From positions 32,762-85,898 of the forward strand of contig MSXM01000004.1 of NCBI GenBank assembly GCA_002083565.1: a stretch of 53,137 bases of DNA, read 5' to 3'. How positions within the stretch are numbered: the first letter of the stretch is position 1; each line of letters opens with the position of its first letter. Source of the stretch: Nitrospira sp. ST-bin4 (lineage in GTDB: Bacteria; Nitrospirota; Nitrospiria; Nitrospirales; Nitrospiraceae). The position numbers were made by a program, and so were the translations under genes. Below the pieces are notes generated by a model. That model was not told where the DNA came from. It worked only from the letters and a program-made list of their open reading frames with translations, and did not search any database. Below, piece by piece: positions 31,401-39,970 of the stretch.

Positions 31401-31976
31401 TCACCTCAGCAACAATTTCAGCGTCTGTTCTACCATCGCATGCAGCCGTTTATGTCCGCCTTCCGCTCGGGCCACAAGCGCCCCTCCCTCCAGCAGAGAG
31501 AAGATCATCGCCGCGACCAGTTTCGCCTCCCCTTTGAAGTGAAACTGTCCCTGGGCCTTTCCTTCTTCGAGTATCCGAACAAGACGTGCCTCGTTCTCCC
31601 GATAGAACCGCTTGACGCCGGCTGCTGCGGGGCTACCGAGGCTTGATAACTCCGCGCCAAGCATACCGCAGAGACAAGCCTTGTCCTGTTTACCTTCACT
31701 CAGGGTTGCCTCAAACAACCCCGCATAGTCCAGTAGTTGTTCGGCAGGGTTCTTCTTCGATTTAACAATCGAATCGACGAGGCCGAGGAAATAGGCCGTG
31801 TAACGCTGGATGAGCGCATCAAGCAGCGCATCCTTGGTCGGAAAGTGGTGATGAATGCTGGCCTTCCGTATGCCGATGGCTTCGCTGATGTGGTGATAGC
31901 TCATCGCGTTCACACCGCGGCGCTGGATCAATTCTTGCGCCGCATCGAGAATCGCTGTTTTGGTGTCACCCTTCAT
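31401..31976 (-). CDS. TetR/AcrR family transcriptional repressor
   Basis: 191 residues from MKGDTKTAILDAAQELIQRR. The HTH is GVNAMSYHHISEAIGIRKAS followed by IHHHFPTKDALLDALIQRY, at about residues 20-60. The C-terminal ligand domain includes ACLCGMLGAELSSLGSPAAA and VAAMIFSLLEGGALVARAEG, the latter as in the AcrR C-terminal YcdC/QacR-like group. The ATG at 31976 is chosen over a long N-terminal extension that would run through its operator. It probably represses itself and the operon next to it. Confidence 0.92.
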   Translation of the reverse strand: MKGDTKTAILDAAQELIQRRGVNAMSYHHISEAIGIRKASIHHHFPTKDALLDALIQRYTAYFLGLVDSIVKSKKNPAEQLLDYAGLFEATLSEGKQDKACLCGMLGAELSSLGSPAAAGVKRFYRENEARLVRILEEGKAQGQFHFKGEAKLVAAMIFSLLEGGALVARAEGGHKRLHAMVEQTLKLLLR

Positions 31977-31983
31977 TATGGGC

Positions 31984-32011
31984 ACGATACCTACCAGTAG
32001 GTAGGTATCGT
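31984..32011. promoter_or_regulatory. TetR autoregulatory operator
   Basis: ACGATACCTAC-CAGTAG-GTAGGTATCGT: perfect 11-bp arms around 6 bp, with the core ACCTAC-N6-GTAGGT shared with 31361-31378. It begins 7 nt upstream of the repressor start codon, so binding would cover its own ribosome-binding site and promoter. Confidence 0.85.
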
Positions 32012-32194
32012 TGTCAAGGGGATATTTATGTTTGTCACTCTGGCCCAGTTGTGCGCCTCTGCTGATGCGCGGCTGAAGTACATTTATTACAACAGCTTGT
32101 ATTAGGAATCGGGGCCTTTCTACTTTATGAGGCCAGCTTGAGCTATCGTTGGGTGAGGCGGGATGGAGACGAGTAAAGTCGATAGTGTTAAGGG

Positions 32195-33451
32195 TCACTC
32201 TTGCAGCTCCATCAATCTTCGTTCCAAAAACCGTCGTTCCGGTTCTTGCTTCGCGAGGGCCAGCGCACGCTGGTACGAGGCACGGGCGTCCGCGTTTCTG
32301 CCGAGTCTTCGGCAGAAATCGGCTCGTGCAGCATGGGCCAGATGATACTGGGCTAACTCACCGCGCTCCAGCAGTGCATCGACCAGCTCCAAGCCTTTGG
32401 CTGGACCATCGCGCATGGCAACTGCAACAGTTCGGTTCAACTCGACGATCGGCGAAGGTTCCGTTCGCAAGAGGAGATCGTACAAGGCGACAATTTGAGG
32501 CCAGTCCGTTTCTGTTGCGTTGGGGGCTTCCGCATGGACGGCGGCGATGGCGGCTTGCAGGGTATAGGGGCCGATTCGCTTCGAGGCGAGAGCCTGTTTA
32601 ACGAGAGTGATGCCTTCTCTGATGAGGTCTCGGTTCCACAATGATCGGTCTTGTTGCTCTAAGAGCACGAGATCACCGCTGGCCGAAGTGCGCGCCTGTC
32701 TCCGCGACTCATGCAGGAGCATCAAGGCGAGCAGTCCCATGACTTCCGGGTCAGGCAATAATTGTAGGAGGAGCCTTCCCAGTCTTATTGCCTCAGCGGA
32801 GAGATCCGCCCTGGTGAGTGATGGGCCGAATGATGCGGAGTACCCTTCGTTGAACACTAAATACACTACTCGCAGGACGGCCTCGACACGATCAGGCAAC
32901 TCCGATGGTGGTGGAACCTCGTAGGGAATGCGCGCATCACGGATTTTTGCCTTGGCACGGACAATCCGTTGGGCAATAGTCGCCGGTTTGGTGAGGAAGG
33001 CGCGCGCGATCTCTTCCGTCGTCAGGTCGCAGACCTCTCGGAGTGTCATCGGGATTTGAGCTTCCGGTGACAGGGCTGGGTGGCAACAGGTAAAAATCAG
33101 GCGCAGACGGTCATCCTCGATGGACTCATCCATCTGTTCCACCAATGGATCGCTGGTAGTGGTCTCGATGCGTTTCGCGAGTTCGTTCAACGACGCATCG
33201 TAACGAGCGCGCCGTCTCATGCCGTCAATGGCCTTGAACCGTCCGGTAGAGACGAGCCAGGCGCGTGGATTGGCCGGGATTCCATCACGTGGCCATTGCT
33301 CCATCGCGACAGCGAAGGCTTCCTGCAATGCTTCTTCAGCTGCGTCAAAATCGCCGAGCAGACGAATCAAGGTGGCCAGCACCTGGCGTGACTCGGCACG
33401 GTAAACCGTCTCCACTGCTGTACGTGTCGGGTTTGTATGCTCGTCGCTCAT
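32195..33451 (-). CDS. ECF42-type RNA polymerase sigma factor with TPR-like C-terminal extension
   Basis: 418 residues. Sigma region 2 is LIRLLGDFDAAEEALQEAFA with AMEQWPRDGIPANPRAWLVS; region 4 includes PMTLREVCDLTTEEIARAFL and TKPATIAQRIVRAKAKIRDA. The remaining 220 residues (LRVVYLVFNEGYSASFGPSL, LLQLLPDPEVMGLLALMLLH ... DARASYQRALALAKQEPERR) form the SnoaL-free, TPR-like extension typical of ECF42. These factors lack an anti-sigma and use the extension for control. It lies 11 nt after the YciI gene in one operon, the standard ECF42-DGPF pairing. Confidence 0.92.
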   Translation of the reverse strand: MSDEHTNPTRTAVETVYRAESRQVLATLIRLLGDFDAAEEALQEAFAVAMEQWPRDGIPANPRAWLVSTGRFKAIDGMRRRARYDASLNELAKRIETTTSDPLVEQMDESIEDDRLRLIFTCCHPALSPEAQIPMTLREVCDLTTEEIARAFLTKPATIAQRIVRAKAKIRDARIPYEVPPPSELPDRVEAVLRVVYLVFNEGYSASFGPSLTRADLSAEAIRLGRLLLQLLPDPEVMGLLALMLLHESRRQARTSASGDLVLLEQQDRSLWNRDLIREGITLVKQALASKRIGPYTLQAAIAAVHAEAPNATETDWPQIVALYDLLLRTEPSPIVELNRTVAVAMRDGPAKGLELVDALLERGELAQYHLAHAARADFCRRLGRNADARASYQRALALAKQEPERRFLERRLMELQE

Positions 33452-33462
33452 CGCTGGGATGG

Positions 33463-33819
33463 TTATGCGCAGCCGAGTTCCTTCAAGGGGCGGACTTCAA
33501 TACTGCCAAAGCGAGCAGCCGGGAAATTGGCAGCGATACGGATCGCATCGTTCAGGTCGGGGACATCGATCATCAGGAATCCGCCCAACTGCTCCTTCGT
33601 CTCAGCAAACGGGCCATCGGTGGTCGAGGTCTTGCCTTCTCGGACCCGTACAGTCGTAGCTGTATCCACCGGGTGAAGAGGTGAGGCCGCGATAAGTTGG
33701 CCTTGCTTTTGGAGAGCATCGCAATAGGCCATCGACTCATTCGAACAGGCGATTCGCTCGTTCTGCGGCATCGAATTAAGGAGTTTTTCTTCAACGTAGA
33801 CCAAGCAAAGATATTTCAT
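33463..33819 (-). CDS. YciI/DGPF-family protein, copy 4, ECF42 partner
   Basis: 118 residues: MKYLCLVYVEEKLLNSMPQN, VREGKTSTTDGPFAETKEQL at about residues 57-76, and ARFGSIEVRPLKELGCA. It is a DGPF-domain protein of the YciI fold. AGGAGGAG lies 6 nt before the ATG at 33819. It heads the operon with the ECF42 sigma gene behind a TGTCGA-N16-CGACTA promoter, so the sigma factor probably drives its own operon. Its biochemical activity is unknown. Confidence 0.9.
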   Translation of the reverse strand: MKYLCLVYVEEKLLNSMPQNERIACSNESMAYCDALQKQGQLIAASPLHPVDTATTVRVREGKTSTTDGPFAETKEQLGGFLMIDVPDLNDAIRIAANFPAARFGSIEVRPLKELGCA

Positions 33820-33890
33820 TGTGTCTCCTCCTGTTGGTGACGTCTCCTGCTATCAGGCATTAGACATCGGCTATAGGCTTGCCCGTAGGA

Positions 33891-33918
33891 TAGTCGTCGG
33901 AATCGACAAAAATCGACA
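33891..33918 (-). promoter_or_regulatory. ECF42-type autoregulatory promoter
   Basis: Minus strand TGTCGA (33918-33913), 16 nt, CGACTA (33896-33891), about 70 nt before the YciI start codon. A second TGTCGA sits inside the spacer (33907-33902). Boxes are identical to those at 28681-28708. Confidence 0.75.
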
Positions 33919-34037
33919 TCACGTCTTGCTTCTCCGATAAGACAATTGAAAAGTTCTTGTAAGCAACTGATATTTCTCATGGAAATTGATGGCTGGCCTG
34001 CAAGGGGGAAGATCACCTTTCGTCGGTGATGACCGAG

Positions 34038-34169
34038 TCAGAAGCGGTATGTCTCCGACCGTAGTTTTCGTAGACGATTTCCCAGACACCGCCGTTCCGG
34101 CTCCTGTGGTGCGAGGCTCAAGGCCCGTTCGTAAGAAATGCGGGCCGCTTTGGTTTGCCCTGGAGGCAG
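34038..34169 (-). pseudogene. Remnant of a second ECF42 sigma factor (C-terminal tail)
   Basis: Minus strand translates TKAARISYERALSLAPQEPE and then RRCLGNRLRKL before a stop at 34040-34038. This aligns with the end of the intact ECF42 (DARASYQRALALAKQEPERR, then FLERRLMEL). A TGA in the same frame lies only a few codons upstream, so no more than about 40 codons survive. Nothing of the sigma domains remains. It lies upstream of the intact YciI-ECF42 operon on the same strand, suggesting an ancestral tandem pair. Confidence 0.7.
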
Positions 34170-34273
34170 ATAGACATAGGCTCACGCGCCGGACGATCCA
34201 GCTTGAACAGGCTTGCCCCACTCATTCTGATCGAGGTATTATGCATTCATTCCGACCTCATTGAGGAGGTGCC

Positions 34274-35044
34274 ATGGCCACGACGCGCACCCTTCCCAAA
34301 TCGACACGGATTTCCCTCGACCGCAGCATCGAACGGATGCGAAAGCAGTTGGCTGAATTGGCCCGGTTTCTGGGCAAAGGGAAGCCGACCCGCAGTCTGG
34401 AGGAATTCGATCTCGAAACTGAACGGTTGATCGGCGATTTGCTGGGGCAGGCCTCCGACTTGCTGCACGCGTATGAATACGCCGAACTGGGTGAGGCTGG
34501 CGGGTTGGTGAATATGACGGACGAGGCGCCAGAAGGCACCGGTATGGACAGCCATCGGCAGAGTCTCTTGCAGCGGTACCGGGTGTTGGAAAGTTGCGTG
34601 TCGGAGCTCGAAGCGCGTCGGGCTGCCGAGCCGAAACAGAAGAAAGTCGGGCGGACTCTCATTGGTCCGCAAATCGCCGAGCATATGTCCCCAGAAGTCC
34701 GGAGTCTCTCGCAGGAGGCCACTCTGCGCGAAGCGGGGCAGCTCATGCAACAGTGGAAGCTCGGCTCACTCTTCCTGACCGACAACCAGTCATATGTCGG
34801 CTTCATCACGGATTCGGCGCTGGCACGCGAGGTCGTGGCCAACGGGATGAATCCCAACACCACCCCTGTCAAGACATGCATGCGCAAGCCAGTCGTGGCC
34901 ATCGAAGGTGATCGTCCGATCATCGATGCCGTGCGCATGATGAAAGACCAAGCAACCCGGCACCTGGCCGTGACGCAGGACGGCCAGATTGTCGGCGTGA
35001 TTTCCGTCTCCAATATTCTCCGCTACTATTCAGGTGTGGTCTAA
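34274..35044 (+). CDS. CBS-domain pair protein with coiled N-terminal region
   Basis: 256 residues. Residues about 10-125 are helical and charged (LDRSIERMRKQLAELARFLG, LEEFDLETERLIGDLLGQAS, RYRVLESCVSELEARRA). Residues about 130-255 hold two CBS motifs: LREAGQLMQQWKLGSLFLTD with YVGFITDSALAREVV, and IDAVRMMKDQATRHLAVTQD with IVGVISVSNILRYY. CBS pairs bind adenosine nucleotides and act as sensors. GAGGAGG precedes the ATG at 34274. The next gene follows 31 nt later. A cytoplasmic regulator is likely; its partner is unknown. Confidence 0.88.
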   Translation: MATTRTLPKSTRISLDRSIERMRKQLAELARFLGKGKPTRSLEEFDLETERLIGDLLGQASDLLHAYEYAELGEAGGLVNMTDEAPEGTGMDSHRQSLLQRYRVLESCVSELEARRAAEPKQKKVGRTLIGPQIAEHMSPEVRSLSQEATLREAGQLMQQWKLGSLFLTDNQSYVGFITDSALAREVVANGMNPNTTPVKTCMRKPVVAIEGDRPIIDAVRMMKDQATRHLAVTQDGQIVGVISVSNILRYYSGVV

Positions 35045-35075
35045 CCAGTTTCACGTCAGTGGGGGAGGTGAATCG

Positions 35076-35435
35076 ATGGGACCGACCAAAGTGATTGTGA
35101 AGAACAGTGGGCTGTACGATGCCGTGTCCGGCAAACTCGTCAAGGATGGTTTCGCGAATCGCCGCGAATTGGAGGATTACGTGAATCATCATTACCTCGT
35201 CCTGCCGGCGATCGACAATGCGGGCCGGCCCTGGCTGCTTGACGGAAAGCCGGTGTACTGCATTCGCGGCGTGCAGTACGAGACTCTGGACGATCAGAAG
35301 GTTCACCTCGCCCGCTGTTCCGACTGCGGTGGCATGGGGATCCGTTCCGACGAATTTACAGTGGAATCGGACTGCATCCGGTGCACGGCTTGCGGACACG
35401 AGTTCGATGCCAGGTTGGAAATGATGGAGACATAA
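35076..35435 (+). CDS. Zinc-ribbon protein of unknown function
   Basis: 119 residues from the ATG at 35076, behind GGGGGAGGT. The C-terminal part has two Cys pairs, ARCSDCGGMGIRSDEF and DCIRCTACGHEFDARLEM, spaced as a zinc ribbon (C-x2-C ... C-x2-C). The N-terminal part (VIVKNSGLYDAVSGKLVKDG, YVNHHYLVLPAIDNAGRPWL) is unfamiliar. It follows the CBS gene closely and is probably co-transcribed. I do not recognise the family; nucleic-acid or protein binding is possible. Confidence 0.75.
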   Translation: MGPTKVIVKNSGLYDAVSGKLVKDGFANRRELEDYVNHHYLVLPAIDNAGRPWLLDGKPVYCIRGVQYETLDDQKVHLARCSDCGGMGIRSDEFTVESDCIRCTACGHEFDARLEMMET

Positions 35436-35437
35436 GG

Positions 35438-35470
35438 AGGGGTGGCTCAGTCAATACCCCTTTCTTCGAT
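35438..35470 (+). terminator. Possible terminator after the CBS-zinc ribbon pair
   Basis: AGGGGT (35438-35443) pairs with ACCCCT (35456-35461) around a 12-nt loop, followed by TTCTTC. The stem is short and the T-run poor, but it lies just after the stop codon and before the convergent RND gene. The rest of the 146-nt gap shows nothing else. Confidence 0.35.
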
Positions 35471-35581
35471 GCGTGCCCGGAACAACCTGGTCTCCAGGCC
35501 GCGCCCCCGGCGCCAATCAACGGTTGTTCATCGGTCCTCGTTGAATTCGCACGATCTTATCGAGGGTCGCTTCAAGGCGGC

Positions 35582-38500
35582 TCAGGTCCTCACTCCCGCC
35601 GACATCAGCGCCTCAGGCGTCATTGCTTCCTCTGGAGAAGCCGGTTCCAGCGGTTGATGCTGAGCGGCGATCAAGGTGTAAAACACGGGCACCACAAACA
35701 GTGTGAAGATGGTCCCAACGGTCATGCCTGTGACGAGCATCATCCCGATGCTGTTGCGGGCCGCTGCGCCAGGACCTGACGCCAAGACCAACGGGAGATG
35801 CCCGAAGACGGTGGCTGCCGAAGTCATCAGCACCGGCCGTAATCTGGTTAACGAGGCTTCACGAGCCGCGGTCATGCGGGAAAGCCCGCCGGCTTGTAGT
35901 TTGTTGGCGAATTCCACGATGAGAATGCCGTTCTTTGCAATCAGCCCGACGAGCGTAATCAGGCCCACCTGCGAATAAATATTGACCGTGGTGAGGTCGA
36001 GGAAACTGACAACGAGCGCACCGGAGATGGCCAACGGAACCGAGCCGATTAAGACGATCAATGGATCGCGGAAACTTTTGAACTGGGCGGCCAGCACCAA
36101 ATAAATCAGGACGACGGCAAAACCCAGTGTCACTGTGAGTGCGGCTCCCTCTTGCCGCAGTTGCCGTGACTCGCCGGCATAGTCCATGACAACGCGCGGA
36201 CCGTTCGATGCCGCGGCGGTTTCGAGCACACGGAGCCCTTCTTCCTTCGTAAAGCCTGGTTTCATGCCTCCGAAGATGCGGACGGCATTGCGCTGTTGGA
36301 AGCGGTTCAATGAGCGCGGCGCGGTGCTCGTTTCGATATGGGTAAAGGTGGACACCGGCACCAATTGGCCGCCCGGCGTCTTGATTTTTAAGTCCAGCAG
36401 CGGATCGACCGTCGCACGGTCCTTGTCGCCCAGTTGCGGGATGACTTTATAGCTTCGGTCGAAATAGTTGAACCGGTTGACGTAGGCCCCGCCGAGCATC
36501 GTGCCCAGCTCGCGGCCGACTCCCGCGAGGTCCAGTCCCAAGTCGGCCAGCCGTTCACGATCTAAGACAACCCGGGCTTGGGGGAGGTCGATCTTGAGGT
36601 CCGTATCCACGTAGAGAAATTTGCCGCTTTGCCAGCCGGCCCCCAGCACCATCCAGACAGTTTCGAGCATCTGCTCAGCCGGCACGTCACTCTGGAGGAT
36701 CATCTCCACATCGTATTGGCCCGGTGTGGGAAGGGGTGGGTCCAGTCGTGGGAACACCCGAAGCCCCGGTACTTGCAGCACGGCGCCGTAGACGTCGTCG
36801 TACATCTCCTCGGTGGAGCGCGCCCGATCATGCCAATCCTTCGCAACCACTCCACCGAATCCGCCCCACGCGGTGGTGAGCGACCAGGTGTAGTCGGTTT
36901 CAGGAATTGTCGTGATTGCTCTGACGATCTGGAAATGTTGGCGATTGGTGGCCTGGACTGTGGAATCCGGTGACGCTTCGAAGAAAAGACTGATGTGGTT
37001 TTGGTCCTCCACAGGAGCCAGCTCCTGACGGGAGAAATGATAGAGCGGCCAGGAGGCGATCACAATGAAGAGGGCGGCCGCCACGATTCCCCCACGCATG
37101 GTGAGGGCAGCGTCGAGCAGCCTGGCGTAGATCCCTCGCGCTTCTTCGAACCGTCGGTTGACGAACGTGGTCAAGCGACCTTCTTTGCCTCGAGGATGGA
37201 CGAATCGAGAGCTCATGACCGGCGACAGCGTGATGGCCACGATTCCTGACAGGACGACGGAGACGGCGAGTGTCATGGCGAATTCCAGGAATAAGGAACC
37301 GGTCAGCCCGCCTTGGAAACCGATGGGAGCGTAGACGGCGGCGAGTGTGATCGTCATCGCGATGATCGGACCAAGGAGCTCACGGGCGGCGGCTTGGGCC
37401 GCCTCGATCCGAGATCGGCCCATACGCACATGCCGTTCCACGTTCTCCACGACGACGATGGCGTCGTCCACGACCAAGCCGACCGACAGCACGATGGCGA
37501 GCAATGTCAGGAGGTTGAGGCTGAAGCCGAACGCGGCCATGAAGAGGGCGGTGCCGACTAACGACACCGGTATGGCGACCAGCGGGACGAGGGCGGTGCG
37601 GACCGAGCCCATGAACAGGAATACAACCAACGCGACGATCAGAATGGTTTCCGCCAACGTTTTGGTAATTTCCGTCAGCGCATTCCGGATGAACATCGTA
37701 CTGTCCCAGACGAGTTTCATGTCGATATCGTTGGGCAGGGTCGGCCGGATCCGGTCGATCTCATCACGGAGCCGGTGTCCGACGTCGATTTCGTTCACGC
37801 CGGGCACCGCCCAGATGCCGAGGTAGACGCCTTCCGTCTCGTCATACTTGGCGATCATGTTCGCTTCCTCGGCGTCCCGCTCAATGCGCGCCACGTCTTT
37901 GAGTCTCACAATGGCGCCGCCCCGGTCGGCCACAATCAGTTCCTCGAACTCACCGGTCGAGCGAAGATCCGTATTGGCGAGGAGGTTGACCTGAACCAGA
38001 TTGCCCTTCGTGCGTCCGACCGCTGCCAAATAATTGTTTCGCCGAAGCGCACCCTGGACGTCGCCGGGTGAGAGATTGAACGAGGCCAGGCGGTCGGGAT
38101 CGATCCAGACGCGCATGGCGATCTGCCGGTCACCTTCGAAGGTGACCCGTTGGACGCCGGGCAATGTGGAGAGTTGAGGCTGCAATGTGCGTAAGAGCCA
38201 GTCTGTGACGGCCGGGACCGTCCGTTCGTGAGAACTGAAGCTGAGATAGAACGAGGCGTAGGGGCGATCGGCTCGTTGGATTTCAATCGAAGAGGGTTCG
38301 GCCTCCGGCGGAAGTTCAGACTTCACCTGTTGCAACCGGGCTGTGACCTCCGCCAAGGCCGCCGTGCTGTTGTGATTCAACTTCAAGTGGATGGTGACGG
38401 TACTGACGCCGGAACGGCTGGTGGACTCCACGTAATCGACGCCGCTGATGGCGGAGACCACCCGTTCGATCGGGGTACTGATGAAGCCTCGAATCGTTTC

Positions 38501-38695
38501 CGCGCTGCCTCCGTAGTAGATGGTCGTAATGACCACCATGGAGTTTTCAATCTTGGGATATTGCTGTACCGGCAGTGCCGTCATGGCCCGCCATCCGGCG
38601 AGCAGAATGACGAGATTGACGACGATGGCCAGGACCGGATGTTTGATGAAGACATCGGGGAACGATGTCCGGGTTGTGTCCTGTGGCATGGCCAT
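35582..38695 (-). CDS. RND efflux inner-membrane transporter, operon 2
   Basis: 1037 residues. FPDVFIKHPVLAIVVNLVIL starts TM1, with VQQYPKIENSMVVITTIYYG and VSAISGVDYVESTSRSGVST. It has GLVVDDAIVVVENVERHVRM in TM4 and GLIAKNGILIVEFANKLQAG in TM10, the proton-relay residues of the HAE1 type. By eye it agrees with the pump at 11301 almost throughout; I did not compute identity. Its start is 4 nt after the adaptor stop. No outer-membrane factor or STAS gene follows, so this pump probably borrows a channel from another operon. The C-terminus adds about 10 residues. Confidence 0.93.
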   Translation of the reverse strand: MAMPQDTTRTSFPDVFIKHPVLAIVVNLVILLAGWRAMTALPVQQYPKIENSMVVITTIYYGGSAETIRGFISTPIERVVSAISGVDYVESTSRSGVSTVTIHLKLNHNSTAALAEVTARLQQVKSELPPEAEPSSIEIQRADRPYASFYLSFSSHERTVPAVTDWLLRTLQPQLSTLPGVQRVTFEGDRQIAMRVWIDPDRLASFNLSPGDVQGALRRNNYLAAVGRTKGNLVQVNLLANTDLRSTGEFEELIVADRGGAIVRLKDVARIERDAEEANMIAKYDETEGVYLGIWAVPGVNEIDVGHRLRDEIDRIRPTLPNDIDMKLVWDSTMFIRNALTEITKTLAETILIVALVVFLFMGSVRTALVPLVAIPVSLVGTALFMAAFGFSLNLLTLLAIVLSVGLVVDDAIVVVENVERHVRMGRSRIEAAQAAARELLGPIIAMTITLAAVYAPIGFQGGLTGSLFLEFAMTLAVSVVLSGIVAITLSPVMSSRFVHPRGKEGRLTTFVNRRFEEARGIYARLLDAALTMRGGIVAAALFIVIASWPLYHFSRQELAPVEDQNHISLFFEASPDSTVQATNRQHFQIVRAITTIPETDYTWSLTTAWGGFGGVVAKDWHDRARSTEEMYDDVYGAVLQVPGLRVFPRLDPPLPTPGQYDVEMILQSDVPAEQMLETVWMVLGAGWQSGKFLYVDTDLKIDLPQARVVLDRERLADLGLDLAGVGRELGTMLGGAYVNRFNYFDRSYKVIPQLGDKDRATVDPLLDLKIKTPGGQLVPVSTFTHIETSTAPRSLNRFQQRNAVRIFGGMKPGFTKEEGLRVLETAAASNGPRVVMDYAGESRQLRQEGAALTVTLGFAVVLIYLVLAAQFKSFRDPLIVLIGSVPLAISGALVVSFLDLTTVNIYSQVGLITLVGLIAKNGILIVEFANKLQAGGLSRMTAAREASLTRLRPVLMTSAATVFGHLPLVLASGPGAAARNSIGMMLVTGMTVGTIFTLFVVPVFYTLIAAQHQPLEPASPEEAMTPEALMSAGVRT

Positions 38696-38699
38696 GGGC

Positions 38700-39827
38700 T
38701 TAGGGTGTGGCGGCCGGATGATGCGTTGGTGTCGAGTGCTCTACAGCGCCTGCAATGGCGACGAGGACTCCGTCGCGAAGCTTAAAGGAGCCGAGCGCGG
38801 CGATCTGCTCGCCGGCCGCCAGTCCGGTGTGGATCACAATCTCATCGCCGAACATGGAGCCGCTTTCGACCTGACGGCTCTGGGCTCTCGTCCGGCCGTC
38901 TTTGTCTGTGGCAATGACGAACACCTGGTCTCCTCCCGGTCCCTTGCGTAGGGCGCTGACCGGGATGGCAACGACTGTTTGAGATGAGCCGACCGGCACC
39001 CTCACGCGTACCGATGCGCCGGGTGCCGGGATATGTCGGGTCCCCTCGATTCTGGCGCGGACCATCGCATTCCTGGTCGTCGGGTCGACCCGTGAATCGA
39101 GCGCGATGATCTTGGCCGGGACCGCCGGAGAATCACCTGACGCAAAGACCTCCACGACTTCGCCGACGTGTAAGCCTGCGGCAATGTGTTGGGCGACAGA
39201 GAAATCGACATGAACTGCATCGCCGACGCCCTGCAGTGTCGTCAGGAGCGTGCCCTCGTCCAGGTATTGGCCGGGATGGACATCTGCGATGCCGATCCTC
39301 ACGCGGAATGGAGCACGGATCGTCTTTTTCGCGATGAGCGCTTTGGTACGGATAATCTGGGCTTGCGCTACATCCAGGTCTGCGCGTGCCCGATCGACTT
39401 CTTCCTGAGTGGTGGCGAGTTCCTGGTTGAGACTCTGCCTGCGATTGAGGACGGTCTTGGCGAGCGCGACCTGCGCTTCTTGGGCCTGGAGGTCAGCTTC
39501 CTCGACCGACACGTCGAGGGCGACCAATAGTGTCCCTGCCTCGACGATCCGCCCGGGCGTCAAGTGAACTTCGCGGACTGTCCCGGCCAGTTCGTTCTTC
39601 AGTGTGATCGAACGCAACGCAAGGACTGTTCCGATCGAGGTGGTGGTCTGGCGATGGTCGATTGCCCGCGCGACGGCGACGGTCACCGACTCCATTGGCT
39701 CAGGCTGATGAGACGAAGCTGCCTGCTCGCCTTGGACGGATTCGTATTTCCATGCGGCCAGACCGAGGCCTACCAGGAGTACGAACAACACCAGCAAGAC
39801 CGATCCGAGCCGATTCTGACGATTCAT
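38700..39827 (-). CDS. RND periplasmic adaptor, operon 2
   Basis: About 375 residues. MNRQNRLGSVLLVLFVLLVG is an N-terminal membrane anchor, followed by the lipoyl half-motifs LKNELAGTVREVHLTPGRIV and RVRIGIADVHPGQYLDEGTL around an alpha-hairpin (QAQEAQVALAKTVLNRRQSL). It is clearly the twin of the adaptor at 14423. An in-frame GTG at 39836 is an alternative start; neither has a strong ribosome-binding site. The divergent glycosylase gene starts about 145 nt away. I see no sigma-54 promoter here, unlike operons 1 and 3. Confidence 0.9.
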   Translation of the reverse strand: MNRQNRLGSVLLVLFVLLVGLGLAAWKYESVQGEQAASSHQPEPMESVTVAVARAIDHRQTTTSIGTVLALRSITLKNELAGTVREVHLTPGRIVEAGTLLVALDVSVEEADLQAQEAQVALAKTVLNRRQSLNQELATTQEEVDRARADLDVAQAQIIRTKALIAKKTIRAPFRVRIGIADVHPGQYLDEGTLLTTLQGVGDAVHVDFSVAQHIAAGLHVGEVVEVFASGDSPAVPAKIIALDSRVDPTTRNAMVRARIEGTRHIPAPGASVRVRVPVGSSQTVVAIPVSALRKGPGGDQVFVIATDKDGRTRAQSRQVESGSMFGDEIVIHTGLAAGEQIAALGSFKLRDGVLVAIAGAVEHSTPTHHPAATP

Positions 39828-39970
39828 AGGAAGCACCGCGAAGTTTGTGACAAGGGAGACCTTGGTCGCGACAGCATCAATTGCATCGGGCGTAGCCGGA
39901 CACTGGAACGAGTACGCCGGATCATGTTATCAAATTCTTGGGCTCCATAGCTCTAGGGAAGGAACTGTCT

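Noticed and set aside
33986..34264. Plus-strand open frame of 92 codons before the CBS gene
   Set aside because: Opposite the ECF42 remnant, which explains the coding-like composition; no family resemblance.
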